Shown here: positions 25,429 through 35,051 of the stretch, one piece after another
Numbering within the stretch: the first letter of the stretch is position 1
Layout: each line of letters begins with the position of its first letter
Origin: Aldehydirespirator sp965221185
GTDB taxonomy: Bacteria > Actinomycetota > Acidimicrobiia > Acidimicrobiales > Aldehydirespiratoraceae
Direction: 5' to 3'
Assembly: GCA_965221185.1 (NCBI GenBank)
Contig: OZ244866.1
Coordinates: 930,001 to 994,000, forward strand
Length of the DNA: 64,000 bases
Translations under genes and position numbers: made by a program
Notes under the pieces: generated by a model
Databases searched by the model: none
What the model was told of the DNA's origin: nothing
Seen by the model: only the letters and a program-made list of their open reading frames with translations

Positions 25429-28400
25429 GGCCTTCTCGCCACCTCGATGCGCCCGCCCTCACCGTAGATTGCCGCAGCCAGCGACTGCACATCCTCGGGG
25501 GTCAAGCGGGCCAGCTCCAGGAGACGGCGCTGCTGGGTGAGCACGTTCTCGTCGCCGACGTGGGGCCGGGACAACAGCGCGCTGAGCAGGTGGGCGTTGG
25601 ATGACCTGGCGAAGTCGGTCACCAGAATGGCTCTGGCTTGCGCGAACTCATCGGGAGTCAGCCCGTTGGCAGCCACATCGGCGAGGATGTCCAGGACCGT
25701 GGAGTAGATCTCGTCGTACCGGCTCGGATCGAGTGTGGCGTACACCACCGAGTCGAAGAACTGGCTGGGGGCGGTGTTGCCATCGACCGCGGCCCCCGCG
25801 ACGTAGGAGGCGCCCAGCTCCTCGCGGATCGTTAGGAACAGACGCTCGCTCAGCGCGGTGGTCAGCACGTCGGCCGCCACCGCCCTCAGCGGGGTCACCT
25901 CTATGTGGGCCTCCTGGTAGATCTCCAGCACCGCGCTCTCGCCCTCGCCGACCTTCACCTGCCGCTGCACCAGCCCAGCTGGCATGGGCGGCCGGCGGTT
26001 GACGTAGGTGTCGGCCTCGCCTGCGGGAAGCGTGCCGATGTAATGGCGGGCCAGACCCTCGATCACCGACACGTCAATGTGCCCGACGACGGCCACCACC
26101 AGGTCGTCAACTGAGCCGAGACGGCTCTGGTACATGGAGAGCAGCCGCTGCGGGGTGAGCGACTCGAGTTCGTCGAGGCTGGCGACGAACCGGTGCCAGG
26201 TGTTGCCGCAGCGGGCCTCGAGGTAAGCGATGGCCGCCTGCCAACGGGGGTCGCGCTCGGCCCGCTCCACCATCGTCTCGGCTGCGTGGATGGCGTCGTC
26301 GTAGGCCTGGTCGTCCACCCGGGGTGCGGTCACCAGCAGGTGGATGAGCTGGAACATGGTCTCGACGTCCTTGGTGCCGGCCCCTCCAGAGAAGCCCTCG
26401 ACCGTCTCGCCTATGAAGGCACTCAGCGACACGGTGCGATCCTCGAGGAAGCGGTTCAGCTCCGATCGCGACAGGTCGCCCAAGCCGCTGCCCTGCACCG
26501 CGTCGGTGGCGATAGCCGACAGGGCCCGGTCGCCGGGCTCCAGCAGCGACCAGCCTCCGAGGGATTGGGCCTGGAGATGGACCACGCCCTCGACGATGTC
26601 GGAGGGCGCGAACATGACCCGCGCCCCGTTGGCGAACTCCCACTCGTATCCGCCTTCGAAAAGGTCGAAAGATCCCTCCGAGACCGGGTTCGCGGGCTCC
26701 GGAAGAGCCATCAGCTCGTCCATGACGGTCTCTTCCACCGGGAGAGGCCCGGGAGCGGCCGCAGCCAGGGCGGCGTCGAGCTCGGCTACCGTCGGCACGG
26801 CAGACGGGTCGGGGCCGACCGCGATGGCCAACAACCCGCCCCGTTCCATCTGCCAGCGGAAGTGTTCGGTCAGCTCCTCGGGCGTGAGCCCAGCCAGCAG
26901 CGCGGCGGTCCGCGCCACCGACCTCTCGGCGGCGTCGATGTCGGCCCCGTAGAAGAAGTGCTGCTGGTAGAGGCCAGCCCACTGATTGTCCTGGGTTGTT
27001 GGGGCGCTGTCGAGCTGGAACTGCAGGAACACATAGATCTGGCTGACGGCCCGTTGCAGGTCGCCGGGGGTGAAGCCGTGCTCCTGTGCGGTCAGGAGCA
27101 CCGAGAGGTAGTCGCTGGAGGCGGTGTCGAGGTTGTCGCCCTGCCAGTTCGTTCCGTAGTACCTCAGCCCGCGGTTGTGGGTGAATGTTGAGAATCGCGG
27201 CGGGTCGACCTGGCTCAGCTCGCCCCGATGGTAGGCGTCGTTGAGGCGGTTCTGGATCATCACCTCGATGAGGAATTCCATCGTGACGAGCCGGTCCCCG
27301 CCGACAGTGCTGACATCGTGGGGAGCGATGGGTATGTCCAGCGAGATGAAGGTGATGCCCTGCCTCGGGTCGGTGACCACATGGCTCGAGGACGCGGCTG
27401 GAGCTATGTCCACGCTGGGAGGCTGGCGCCCTTCGCCCGACGGCAGCGGCCCGAAGTGCCCTTCGACCAGGGCCTTGAGATCCTGCACGGGCAGGTCGCC
27501 CACCACCACCACAGCCATGTTGGAGGGGACGTACCACTTGTCGTAGAAGGCTCGCAGCATCTCCGGCGTCATCGAGCTCACGGTGTCGATGGTGCCTACT
27601 GGGTCGCGTCCCGCATATGGGGTGCCCTGGGTGTAGATCCGGTCGAATTCGGAGCTGATGTAGCCGTTGACGCTCTCGCGGCCGAGGCGCATCTCGTCGA
27701 GGACGATGCCCCGCTCGGATTCGACCGCGTCAGCCTCGAAGGTGGCCGTGCTGGCCATCTGGGACAGGGCATGGAACACCAAGGGCGCCTTGTGGGGTGC
27801 GTCGAGACGCGCTGCAATCTGGTAGACGGTCTCGTCTTGGCCCACGTGGGCGTTGATATCGGGTCCCAACTCCACCCCGATCTCCCGCAGCGCCGCTCCC
27901 AGAGAGCTGCCGGGGTAGTCCTCGGTGCCCCTGAAGAGCAGGTGCTCGATGAAGTGCCCGATGCCGGCCTGCTCGTCGGTCTCGTCGACCGACCCGACGT
28001 TGACGAGCAGCCGCACTGCGAGGTTCTTGCCCGGACTGTCGTTGTGCCGCAGGTAGTAGGTGAGGCCGTTGTCGAGGGTGCCGGTGGCGACGTCGGGGTC
28101 GACCGGCAGCCGGGTGGGGTCTTGGGCGGGCTCGTAGACCGTCGCTACGGGCCAGGTCAGGCCCACCCGCCGGAGTGTCCGGGCCAGGAACGTGGCCATC
28201 TGGGCCCGGCTGACGTTGTCTTGGGGGCAGTAGCGGGCCGGATCTATTCCGCATCCCGCAGTGACCCCCCACCCGGCGAGCCGGTCGATGGCCTCGGCGA
28301 AGGGGTGTTCCCCGTTGACATCGACGAACCATGCCCTCTCGGCCGGGGGCAGGTTGAAGGCTAGGACCATGATCGCGGCCGTCTCGCCGCGATCGACGGG

Positions 28401-28820
28401 ATCGTCAGGACAGAACTGCAGTGGCTCCGTCTGGCACCCCATGACGATTCCCAGTCCAGCCAGGCGCTCCGCGTGCGGGGCCCACCAGGCACTTGCGTCG
28501 ACATCGGCGAAACGTGACGAGCTGATAGCGGGCGGGTCGGCGCGGTCGAGGACCCTGACCAGCCAGACCGCCATCTCCCAGCGCAATAGCGGATCTCCCG
28601 GGCAGAGTTCGTCGCTGTCGACGCAGCCGGTGCCCGCGAATACGTCCACCCCCGTTTCGACCCCGAATTTCGTCAGAGCATCGACGGAAGGCTGGTGGAT
28701 GCCGGCGTGCTGGTTCTGCGCCGGTGTCGTTTGGGCGGCTGCGCCGGGCGCATAGGCGAGGATCGAGGCCACCACCGCAACGACGGCTAGCACGGTGACG
28801 CGATGGCGGGCCAAGGTCAT
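25425..28820 (-). CDS. Exported SLH-domain / M16 zinc peptidase fusion
   Basis: 1131 residues. An N-terminal signal peptide (hydrophobic 'VLAVVAVVASILAYAPGAAA') is followed by three SLH-like repeats, each with 'W..RGE/RAQMA' type motifs and paired Cys, over ~40-225. Two M16 halves come next: the first carries the inverted zinc motif HFIEH (~residue 288) and a downstream Glu in 'ERGIVLDEM', so it should be catalytic; the second half lacks the motif as usual. M16 enzymes are normally cytosolic, periplasmic or organellar; cell-wall anchoring by SLH repeats puts this one outside the membrane. ATG 28820 is used since residues before it do not resemble a signal. Confidence 0.85.
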   Translation of the reverse strand: MTLARHRVTVLAVVAVVASILAYAPGAAAQTTPAQNQHAGIHQPSVDALTKFGVETGVDVFAGTGCVDSDELCPGDPLLRWEMAVWLVRVLDRADPPAISSSRFADVDASAWWAPHAERLAGLGIVMGCQTEPLQFCPDDPVDRGETAAIMVLAFNLPPAERAWFVDVNGEHPFAEAIDRLAGWGVTAGCGIDPARYCPQDNVSRAQMATFLARTLRRVGLTWPVATVYEPAQDPTRLPVDPDVATGTLDNGLTYYLRHNDSPGKNLAVRLLVNVGSVDETDEQAGIGHFIEHLLFRGTEDYPGSSLGAALREIGVELGPDINAHVGQDETVYQIAARLDAPHKAPLVFHALSQMASTATFEADAVESERGIVLDEMRLGRESVNGYISSEFDRIYTQGTPYAGRDPVGTIDTVSSMTPEMLRAFYDKWYVPSNMAVVVVGDLPVQDLKALVEGHFGPLPSGEGRQPPSVDIAPAASSSHVVTDPRQGITFISLDIPIAPHDVSTVGGDRLVTMEFLIEVMIQNRLNDAYHRGELSQVDPPRFSTFTHNRGLRYYGTNWQGDNLDTASSDYLSVLLTAQEHGFTPGDLQRAVSQIYVFLQFQLDSAPTTQDNQWAGLYQQHFFYGADIDAAERSVARTAALLAGLTPEELTEHFRWQMERGGLLAIAVGPDPSAVPTVAELDAALAAAAPGPLPVEETVMDELMALPEPANPVSEGSFDLFEGGYEWEFANGARVMFAPSDIVEGVVHLQAQSLGGWSLLEPGDRALSAIATDAVQGSGLGDLSRSELNRFLEDRTVSLSAFIGETVEGFSGGAGTKDVETMFQLIHLLVTAPRVDDQAYDDAIHAAETMVERAERDPRWQAAIAYLEARCGNTWHRFVASLDELESLTPQRLLSMYQSRLGSVDDLVVAVVGHIDVSVIEGLARHYIGTLPAGEADTYVNRRPPMPAGLVQRQVKVGEGESAVLEIYQEAHIEVTPLRAVAADVLTTALSERLFLTIREELGASYVAGAAVDGNTAPSQFFDSVVYATLDPSRYDEIYSTVLDILADVAANGLTPDEFAQARAILVTDFARSSNAHLLSALLSRPHVGDENVLTQQRRLLELARLTPEDVQSLAAAIYGEGGRIEVARRP

Positions 28821-28915
28821 GGCTCGGTCTCCTGGGATCGGAAGTGGAAGTGGTTTGCTATCCGGCTTGGAGGCCGGACAATCGAGTGGGCAGCGTAACA
28901 ACCCCTCAGTTGAAC

Positions 28916-28951
28916 CATGATGGGCCGCTGAACCATGATGGACCGCGGGTG
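28916..28951. repeat. 18-bp direct repeat pair
   Basis: TGAACCATGATGG(G/A)CCGC occurs twice back to back in the 165-bp gap between add and the M16 gene. The gap shows no other gene. Confidence 0.7.
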
Positions 28952-28985
28952 TGGCAACTTCGGTGGCCGGGCGCTCGTCGGCGCT

Positions 28986-30092
28986 TCAGACAGGGGGCTC
29001 GCTCTGGGCTGCTTCCAGCGGAGCATATCCGGGCTTGATGATTCCCTCGATTATCTGGAGCCGCTCCCGGAATGGCAGGAAGCTCGACTTCATCGCATTG
29101 ACCGTCAGCCACCGCAGCCGGGCCCAGTCGTAGCCGAACGCGTCGGCGAGAGCGGCCATTTCCGAGGTCATGGACACGTTCGACATGAGCCGGTTGTCGG
29201 TGTTGACCGTCACCCGGAAGCGCAGCTGTACCAGGGTGTCGATCGGGTGGTCGGCCACCGAGGCGACCACCCCGGTGTTGACGTTGGAGGTGGGGCACAC
29301 CTCCAACGGGATGCGGCGGTCCCTGATGTAGTGGGCCAGCCGGCCCGGGGAGCGGTTCCCGTCGGCGTCGGTGACGATGTCCTCGACGATGCGTATGCCG
29401 TGCCCGAGGCGCTCGGCGCCACAGAACTGCAGGGCCTTCCAGATGGAGCGGGGCCCGTACGCCTCGCCGGCATGAATGGTGATGTGGAAGTTCTCCCGCT
29501 GGCAGTACTGGAAGGCCTCCAGGTGGTCGTCAGGCGGGAAGCCGTCCTCGGGCCCGGCTATGTCGAAGGCCACCACGCCCCGGTCCCTCCAGCGGACCGC
29601 GGCCTCGGCTACTTCGACCGACCGATGCAGATGGCGCATGGCGCTGCAGATGGCCCGGATAGTGAGCGCGGTGCCGCCGCTGCCCTGCGAGAAGCCCTCG
29701 AGCACCGCCTCGATGGCGTCGTCGAGCGCGAGCCCCTGCTCGACGTGCAGCTCGGGGGCGAAGCGGATCTCGGCGTAAACCACGCCGTCGGCCGCCAGAT
29801 CCTGGGCGCACTCCCGGGCCACCCGCGCGATCGAGTCGGCGGTCTGCATCACGCCGACGGTGTGGGCGAACGTCTCGAGGTACAGCGTCAGGTCCTTGCG
29901 GTTGGCGCCGCGCTGCATCCAGGCGGCCAGCCGCTCAGGGTCGGTGGTCGGCAGGTCGCGGTAGCCGGTCTCTTCGGCCAGCTCGACGATCGTGGATGCT
30001 CGCAGGCCGCCGTCGAGGTGGTCGTGGAGGACGACTTTGGGGGCGCGGCGGACGCGCTCGACGGTGGGAGGTCCGACCTCCACGGCGTTCAA
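28986..30092 (-). CDS. add: Adenosine deaminase
   Basis: A 368-residue amidohydrolase. Zinc ligands: H23-x-H25 in 'LHDHLDGG', the His in 'IHAGEAYG' and the Asp in 'VTVNTDNRLMS'; the catalytic Glu is in HAGE. Converts adenosine to inosine. ATG 30092; 28 bp separate it from the divergent helicase gene, so the two promoters must overlap the genes. Family assignment is secure; a related adenine deaminase is less likely because of the intact 'LEVCPTSNV' pattern. Confidence 0.9.
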   Translation of the reverse strand: MNAVEVGPPTVERVRRAPKVVLHDHLDGGLRASTIVELAEETGYRDLPTTDPERLAAWMQRGANRKDLTLYLETFAHTVGVMQTADSIARVARECAQDLAADGVVYAEIRFAPELHVEQGLALDDAIEAVLEGFSQGSGGTALTIRAICSAMRHLHRSVEVAEAAVRWRDRGVVAFDIAGPEDGFPPDDHLEAFQYCQRENFHITIHAGEAYGPRSIWKALQFCGAERLGHGIRIVEDIVTDADGNRSPGRLAHYIRDRRIPLEVCPTSNVNTGVVASVADHPIDTLVQLRFRVTVNTDNRLMSNVSMTSEMAALADAFGYDWARLRWLTVNAMKSSFLPFRERLQIIEGIIKPGYAPLEAAQSEPPV

Positions 30093-30120
30093 GGGATTCG
30101 GGATGCCTCAGGGTAGCCTT

Positions 30121-31356
30121 ATGGTCCTGATGACCCTTTCTGATCCGCTTGTCGACATCCCGCTGCTGACATCCGACGATCTTGAGCCCGACGGGGCCGG
30201 CTCCGCGACGTTCGCCGACCTCGGGTTGTGCGACGAGATCGTCGTCGCTCTGGCGGCTCGTGGCATCACCGCTCCGTTCCCGATCCAGACGCTCACCATC
30301 CCCGACGTGCTGGCCGGCCGCGACGTCTGCGGCAAAGCCAAGACGGGCTCGGGCAAGACTCTCGCCTTCGGTCTGCCCGTGCTGCAGCGGATGCCCGAAT
30401 CGAAGCCCGGCGCGCCCGCTGGCCTGGTGCTTGCCCCCACCCGAGAGCTGGCCAACCAGATCTGCGACGAGCTGGTGGCGCCTGCGGCCGCGGTGCGCCG
30501 GAGCGTGCTGGCCGTGTACGGCGGCGCCCCGATCGAGAAGCAGATCGCCCGTCTCACCAAGGGCGTTGACCTCGTGGTGGCCACGCCGGGTCGGATGATC
30601 GACCTGCTCGACCGGGGCGTTGTGAGAGTCGGCGCGGTGCGCCATGTCGTGGTGGACGAGGCCGACCGGATGGCTGACATGGGCTTCTTGCCCCAGGTCG
30701 AGTGGATCTTGCGAAACGTCGAGAGCGGGCATCAGACTCTGCTGTTCTCGGCCACCCTCGACGGCGCGGTCGACTCGTTGATCAGGCGCTACCAGAGCGA
30801 CCCGTCGATGCACTCGGTCGCTCCCCGCGAGATCACCGTCGCCGAGCTGGTCCATCGCTTCGTGGGCGTCCACAAGATGGACAAGGTGAAGGTCACGGCA
30901 GCCATAGCCAACTCGGTGGGGCGCACGCTGGTGTTCACCCGCACCAAGGTGGCCGCCGATCGGCTGGCCCGCGACCTGGTCCGCGAGAACGTGAAAGCCG
31001 CGCCCATTCACGGCGACCTGCGCCAGGCGGCCCGCGAGAAGTCCCTGCGCCAGTTCATTGCCGGCGAGCTGCCGGTGCTGGTGGCGACCGATGTGGCCGC
31101 CCGGGGGATCCACGTCGACGATGTGGACGTCGTGGTGCAGTTCGACCCGCCCGGGGAGCACAAGACCTACGTGCACCGGTCGGGCCGCACCGCCCGGGCC
31201 GGCGAGTCCGGCGTGGTGGTGACGCTGTCGCTGTGGGACGAGGAGCTCGACATTAAGAGGATCCAGCGGCGCCTCGAACTCGATGAGCCCATCGTCGAGA
31301 TGTTCTCCAACGACGCCCGCCTGAGGGATCTCCTCGGCTGGGAGCGGGCCGGCTGA
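30121..31356 (+). CDS. DEAD-box ATP-dependent RNA helicase
   Basis: A 411-residue helicase core without extensions. Motifs in order: Q motif region 'FADLGL...PFPIQ', Walker A 'AKTGSGKT', 'PTRELA', 'TPGR', 'VDEADRM' (DEAD), 'FSATL', 'TDVAARGIHV' and 'HRSGRTARAG'. Probably acts in RNA remodelling at low temperature or in ribosome assembly. ATG 30121 or ATG 30130 could be the start. Divergent from add. Confidence 0.9.
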   Translation: MVLMTLSDPLVDIPLLTSDDLEPDGAGSATFADLGLCDEIVVALAARGITAPFPIQTLTIPDVLAGRDVCGKAKTGSGKTLAFGLPVLQRMPESKPGAPAGLVLAPTRELANQICDELVAPAAAVRRSVLAVYGGAPIEKQIARLTKGVDLVVATPGRMIDLLDRGVVRVGAVRHVVVDEADRMADMGFLPQVEWILRNVESGHQTLLFSATLDGAVDSLIRRYQSDPSMHSVAPREITVAELVHRFVGVHKMDKVKVTAAIANSVGRTLVFTRTKVAADRLARDLVRENVKAAPIHGDLRQAAREKSLRQFIAGELPVLVATDVAARGIHVDDVDVVVQFDPPGEHKTYVHRSGRTARAGESGVVVTLSLWDEELDIKRIQRRLELDEPIVEMFSNDARLRDLLGWERAG

Positions 31357-31398
31357 GCTCAATCCGGCATCCGCGCCGCCGGTGGCGGCGAGTGATCA

Positions 31399-31565
31399 GA
31401 TCCTGTCCGGGCGGGGCCGGTGCGCGGTGTGAGCGCGATCCTGCTCTGGCGGGGCCCGTGCGCGGTGTGAGCGCGATCCTGCCCGGGCGGGGCCGGTGCG
31501 CGGTGTGGGCGCGATCCTGCCCGGGCGGGGCCGGTGCGCGGTGTGGGCGCGATCCTGCTCTAGAC
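31399..31565. repeat. Tandem array, four 38-bp units plus partial
   Basis: GATCCTG blocks recur at 31399, 31437, 31475, 31513 and 31551, exactly 38 bp apart, each with GGTGCGCGGTGTG(A/G)GCGC. It begins 43 bp after the helicase stop and ends just before the SAM riboswitch, so it lies in the leader or promoter region of metX. Confidence 0.92.
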
Positions 31566-31580
31566 TGTTCAGCGACCTAG

Positions 31581-31698
31581 CGGTCAAGACATCACGAGCG
31601 GTTCGGCCTCCGGGCCGGGCCCGGCAACCTGGGACGGACACCCAAGGTGCCATCCCGTCTCCGGACGGGGATGTGGCGTCGGCCTAGCCGGCGCAACA
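31581..31698 (+). promoter_or_regulatory. SAM riboswitch (SAM-I/SAM-IV superfamily)
   Basis: Upstream of metX. P1 is formed by ACATC (31589-31593) with GATGT (31670-31674). Inside are the conserved GAG, the GGGCCCGGCAACC core and AAGGTGCCA, the hallmark of the SAM-I/SAM-IV binding site, then a CGTC/GACG hairpin (P4). After P1 a further short hairpin CGGCctaGCCG follows, as in the SAM-IV and I/IV types. It should lower metX-metZ expression when S-adenosylmethionine is plentiful. About 110 nt remain before the start codon. Confidence 0.85.
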
Positions 31699-31806
31699 AA
31701 GTGTCCTGCGGGAATAACCCGACGTCACTGGCCTCCGAAGTGTCCGGCCCTCCAAAGGACGTCCCCGGCGCGGGGCGTCCGGCGAGCGGATCACGAGGAG
31801 CGAGGG

Positions 31807-33030
31807 ATGAGCGCAGGTTCCCACATCGAGTCTCCGACTCCCGCGGGCGGGCGAGCCGGGCCCGGGGGGCGATTCCCGGCCGGGCTGCCCGTGACCGGCG
31901 CCTGGCAGGCCGGCGACCCTGCCGGCGACCGCCAGTTCGTGACCGTCACCGATACCCGGCCCTTCGCGCTGGAGTGGGGCGGGAGCCTCGCTGAGGTGCG
32001 GGTGGCCTACGAGACGTGGGGTGAGCTCGATGCGCAGGCATCCAACGCCGTGCTCGTGTGCCACGCGCTGACCGGGGACTCCCATGCGGCCGGCGACAGC
32101 GGCCCCGAGCACCCCACCGCCGGCTGGTGGAGCGAGCTGATCGGTCCGGGCAAGGCGCTCGACACCGACCGCTACTTCGTGGTGTGCAGCAACGTGCTCG
32201 GAGGTTGCCAGGGGACCACCGGCCCGGCCGACTTCGACCCCGCCGCGGGGCGGCGCTACGGACCGCGCTTCCCGGTGGTGACCGTCCGCGACATGGTGCG
32301 GGTCCAGGCCCGGCTGGCCGACCATCTCGGGATCGGCTGCTGGCTGGCGGTGATCGGCGGCTCGATGGGTGGGATGCAGGTGCTGGAGTGGGCGGTCATG
32401 TACCCGCAGCGGGTGCGGTCGATCCTGCCGCTGGCCACCTGCGCCGCAGCCAGCGCGCTGCAGATCGCCTGGAGCGCGGTAGAGCGCCTGGCCATCGCCA
32501 ACGACCCCGGCTGGTTCGACGGCGACTACTACGACAAGCCGGAGGGGCCCTGGATGGGCCTGGCCGTGGCCCGCCAGATCGCGCAGGTCACCTACCGGTC
32601 CGGCGAGTCCTTCGAGCGCCGGTTCGGGCGGCAGATGTACGACCCGGCCGGGGCCTTCGACCTGTGGGGCCGCTTCCAGATGGAGTCATACCTGGACCAT
32701 CACGGCCAGAAGCTTGTCCGCCGCTTCGACGCCAACTCCTATGTGGTGCTCAACCGGTCGATGGACCTGCACGACATCGGGCGGGGTCGGGGCGGGACGG
32801 TGGCGGCGCTCGGCCGCGTCCGGGTGCCGGTGCTGACCGCGTCGATCACCAGCGATCGGCTCTACCCGCCGCATGAGCAGCAGGAGCTGCATGACGGGAT
32901 CGTCGCGGGCGGCGGTGACTGCCGCCGCGTGATGCTGGAGAGCGATGAGGGCCACGACGGGTTCCTGCTCGAGCACGATCTGCTGCGCGATCCTGTCGCC
33001 AGCTTCCTCGAGGAGGTGTCCGATGCCTGA
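31807..33030 (+). CDS. metX: Homoserine O-acetyltransferase
   Basis: A 407-residue alpha/beta hydrolase-fold enzyme of methionine biosynthesis. 'LVCHALTGDSHAAGD', the nucleophile elbow 'IGGSMGGMQVLEW' (Ser near residue 187) and the C-terminal Asp/His ('TSDRLYPP', 'EGHDGFLLE') form the active site. ATG 31807 with GGAGCGAGGG upstream. It overlaps the next gene by 8 bp and is controlled by the SAM riboswitch. Whether it uses acetyl- or succinyl-CoA cannot be settled by eye. Confidence 0.93.
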   Translation: MSAGSHIESPTPAGGRAGPGGRFPAGLPVTGAWQAGDPAGDRQFVTVTDTRPFALEWGGSLAEVRVAYETWGELDAQASNAVLVCHALTGDSHAAGDSGPEHPTAGWWSELIGPGKALDTDRYFVVCSNVLGGCQGTTGPADFDPAAGRRYGPRFPVVTVRDMVRVQARLADHLGIGCWLAVIGGSMGGMQVLEWAVMYPQRVRSILPLATCAAASALQIAWSAVERLAIANDPGWFDGDYYDKPEGPWMGLAVARQIAQVTYRSGESFERRFGRQMYDPAGAFDLWGRFQMESYLDHHGQKLVRRFDANSYVVLNRSMDLHDIGRGRGGTVAALGRVRVPVLTASITSDRLYPPHEQQELHDGIVAGGGDCRRVMLESDEGHDGFLLEHDLLRDPVASFLEEVSDA

Positions 33031-34228
33031 GGGCCCCCGCCGCGACCTGCACGCTCAGACCCGGGCCATCCGCGCCGGCCGGGCCGACAACCAGAACGCG
33101 CTGGCCCCGATCCTGTGGGCCACCTCGACGTTCACCGCCGACACCGTGTCGGAGGCCCACGACATGGCGATCGACACTCACTCGAGCCGGTTCTACACCC
33201 GCTACGGAAACCCGACGGTGAAGGCCTTCGAGGACACCGTGGCCGACCTCGAGGGAACCGAGTCGGCCCGGGCGTTCGCCTCGGGCATGGGCGCGCTGAG
33301 CGCCATCGTGCTCGGGCTGTGCTCGAGCGGCGATCACATCGTCGCCCAGCGCCAGCTGTACGCCGGCACGCAACTGCTGCTGCAGACGGCGTGCCCCCGC
33401 TTCGGCATCGGCGTGACGTTCGTGGACGGCACCGAGCCCGGCGCCTTCGCGGAGGCTGTCCTGCCCGGTCGCACGGTGCTGGTGATCGCCGAGACGCCCG
33501 CCAATCCGAAGCTGGCGGTCGTGGACCTGGCCGCCGTGGGCGCCATAGCCGGACCGATGACCGTGGTCGACTCGACGTTCGCCACCCCGCTGGCCCAGCG
33601 GCCTGCGGAGTACGGGGTTGATCTGGTGGTGCACTCGGCCACCAAGGCGATCGCGGGCCACAACGACGCCACCATCGGGGTGGTGGCCGGCAGCGAGGAG
33701 CTGCTGGCGTGGCTGTGGAACTACGCCGTGCTGCACGGCGCGGTGGCCTCCCCGTTCGACGCTCTCAACGCTCTGCGGGGTGTGCGCACCCTGGCTGTGC
33801 GGCTCCGGCAGCAGACCGAGACCGCCACCGCGCTGGCCGAGGCGTTGGAGGGCCACCCGATGGTGGAGGCCGTGCACTATCCGGGCCTCGCGTCTCATCC
33901 CCAGCACGAGCTGGCGGCTCGGCAGATGGACCTGGCCGGCGGTCTGGTCACCTTCGACCTCATCGGCGGCTACGAAGCCGGCCGGGCCTTCGTCGAGGAG
34001 GTCCGTGTGGTGCAGCTGGCCACCTCGCTGGGCGGGCCCGAGAGTATCGTCACCCATCCGGCGTCGACCACCCATGTGAGCCTGCTGCCGGAGGAGCTGG
34101 CGGCTGCGTGCATCGGCCAGGGGACGGTGCGGTTCTCGGCTGGCCTCGAGCACACTGACGACGTTGTGGCCGACGTGATCGGGGCGCTCGACCGCACCGG
34201 CGGAATCGTCGACGGCCCGGCCCGGTAG
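33023..34228 (+). CDS. PLP-dependent homocysteine/cystathionine synthase (MetZ/MetB family)
   Basis: A 401-residue Cys/Met-metabolism PLP enzyme. 'RYGNPTVKAFEDTVADLEG', 'FASGMGALSAI' and the PLP lysine in 'VHSATKAIAGHND' are present. Following metX and starting 8 bp inside it, the enzyme most likely condenses O-acyl-homoserine with sulfide (MetZ/MetY) or cysteine (MetB). The context favours homocysteine formation; the sequence does not decide between these. Confidence 0.88.
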   Translation: MPEGPRRDLHAQTRAIRAGRADNQNALAPILWATSTFTADTVSEAHDMAIDTHSSRFYTRYGNPTVKAFEDTVADLEGTESARAFASGMGALSAIVLGLCSSGDHIVAQRQLYAGTQLLLQTACPRFGIGVTFVDGTEPGAFAEAVLPGRTVLVIAETPANPKLAVVDLAAVGAIAGPMTVVDSTFATPLAQRPAEYGVDLVVHSATKAIAGHNDATIGVVAGSEELLAWLWNYAVLHGAVASPFDALNALRGVRTLAVRLRQQTETATALAEALEGHPMVEAVHYPGLASHPQHELAARQMDLAGGLVTFDLIGGYEAGRAFVEEVRVVQLATSLGGPESIVTHPASTTHVSLLPEELAAACIGQGTVRFSAGLEHTDDVVADVIGALDRTGGIVDGPAR

Positions 34229-34239
34229 CGTCCGGAGTC

Positions 34240-34770
34240 GTGCGTTTGGGCAGAGCTTGGTTCGCAGCGCCGCTGCTGGCGGTTGCGCTGTTGGTGGTCT
34301 CGGCCGCTTCGGCCTCGGCCGCCGACGAGGGCGACGCACCGATGGTCGTGAGTGCCGACCAATCGGGCTCATTGGGGCTGGTCAGCACCGCCCAGTCCGA
34401 TGTGGAATCCGATCCGGAGGACGGTACGGACCGGCGCTTGGTAGGCCGCGAGAGCAGCGAGCGGGTCGACGCGATCGTGATCGCGCTTTGGTCGATCGCC
34501 GCGGGCATGACGGTGATGCTGGGGATCTTCCTGTGGCACACGAGCCCGCGCCGCCGCCTGCGGCTGGCCCGTCGCCGCTCGACGGAGCGGTACGAACCGG
34601 AGGGCGAAGAGTCCGAGGAGCCGGCCGAGAACGAGTCCGCCGAGGAGCCTGAGCCGGTGTCTGAGTCCGTCGAGGATGCAGCGGCGGGGGAGCAGCCTGA
34701 GGCGGGGGCTGAGCCCGTCGAGGAAGCGACCGAGCCGGCCGAGGACGAACAGGGGCAGCGTTCGGTCTAG
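34240..34770 (+). CDS. Signal-peptide membrane protein with acidic cytoplasmic tail
   Basis: 176 residues: signal peptide (cleavage near 'SASA-ADEG'), a short extracellular part, one transmembrane helix (~80-100), a basic cluster 'RRRLRLARRR' and a strongly acidic Glu/Pro/Ala tail to the end. No family recognised. GTG 34240 lies 12 bp after the methionine gene and could be in the same transcript. Confidence 0.6.
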   Translation: MRLGRAWFAAPLLAVALLVVSAASASAADEGDAPMVVSADQSGSLGLVSTAQSDVESDPEDGTDRRLVGRESSERVDAIVIALWSIAAGMTVMLGIFLWHTSPRRRLRLARRRSTERYEPEGEESEEPAENESAEEPEPVSESVEDAAAGEQPEAGAEPVEEATEPAEDEQGQRSV

Positions 34771-34779
34771 ATTGTGGGC

Positions 34780-35007
34780 GTGACCGACGGGTTCGACGCA
34801 GACGCGATGATTGAGCGCTTCCGTGAGCGGGCCGCGGGGGTGAAGCGCCGCAACCTTCCGCCGGTGGCGGGGGAGGAGCGACGGCAATTCCTCGACCAGG
34901 CCCAGAAGGACTTCCAGGACTTCGCCATGATCGGCGACGCGGAGGCCACGCTGGAGGATGGCATCCTGCGGATCACCATCGACCTTCGCCCCCCGGAGGC
35001 TCGCTGA
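34780..35007 (+). CDS. Small conserved protein, 75 aa
   Basis: Begins VTDGFDADAM at GTG 34780 (GTG 34774 possible). A helical N-terminus 'MIERFRERAAGVKRRNLPP' and a short beta C-terminus 'ILRITIDLRPP'. Similar small proteins occur in actinobacteria, but I cannot name a function. It precedes tRNA-Gly by 44 bp. Confidence 0.55.
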   Translation: MTDGFDADAMIERFRERAAGVKRRNLPPVAGEERRQFLDQAQKDFQDFAMIGDAEATLEDGILRITIDLRPPEAR

Positions 35008-35051
35008 GGGGCGTGGCTGGCGGTGTCGGCGACGCTAGGATCGTCAACTCC

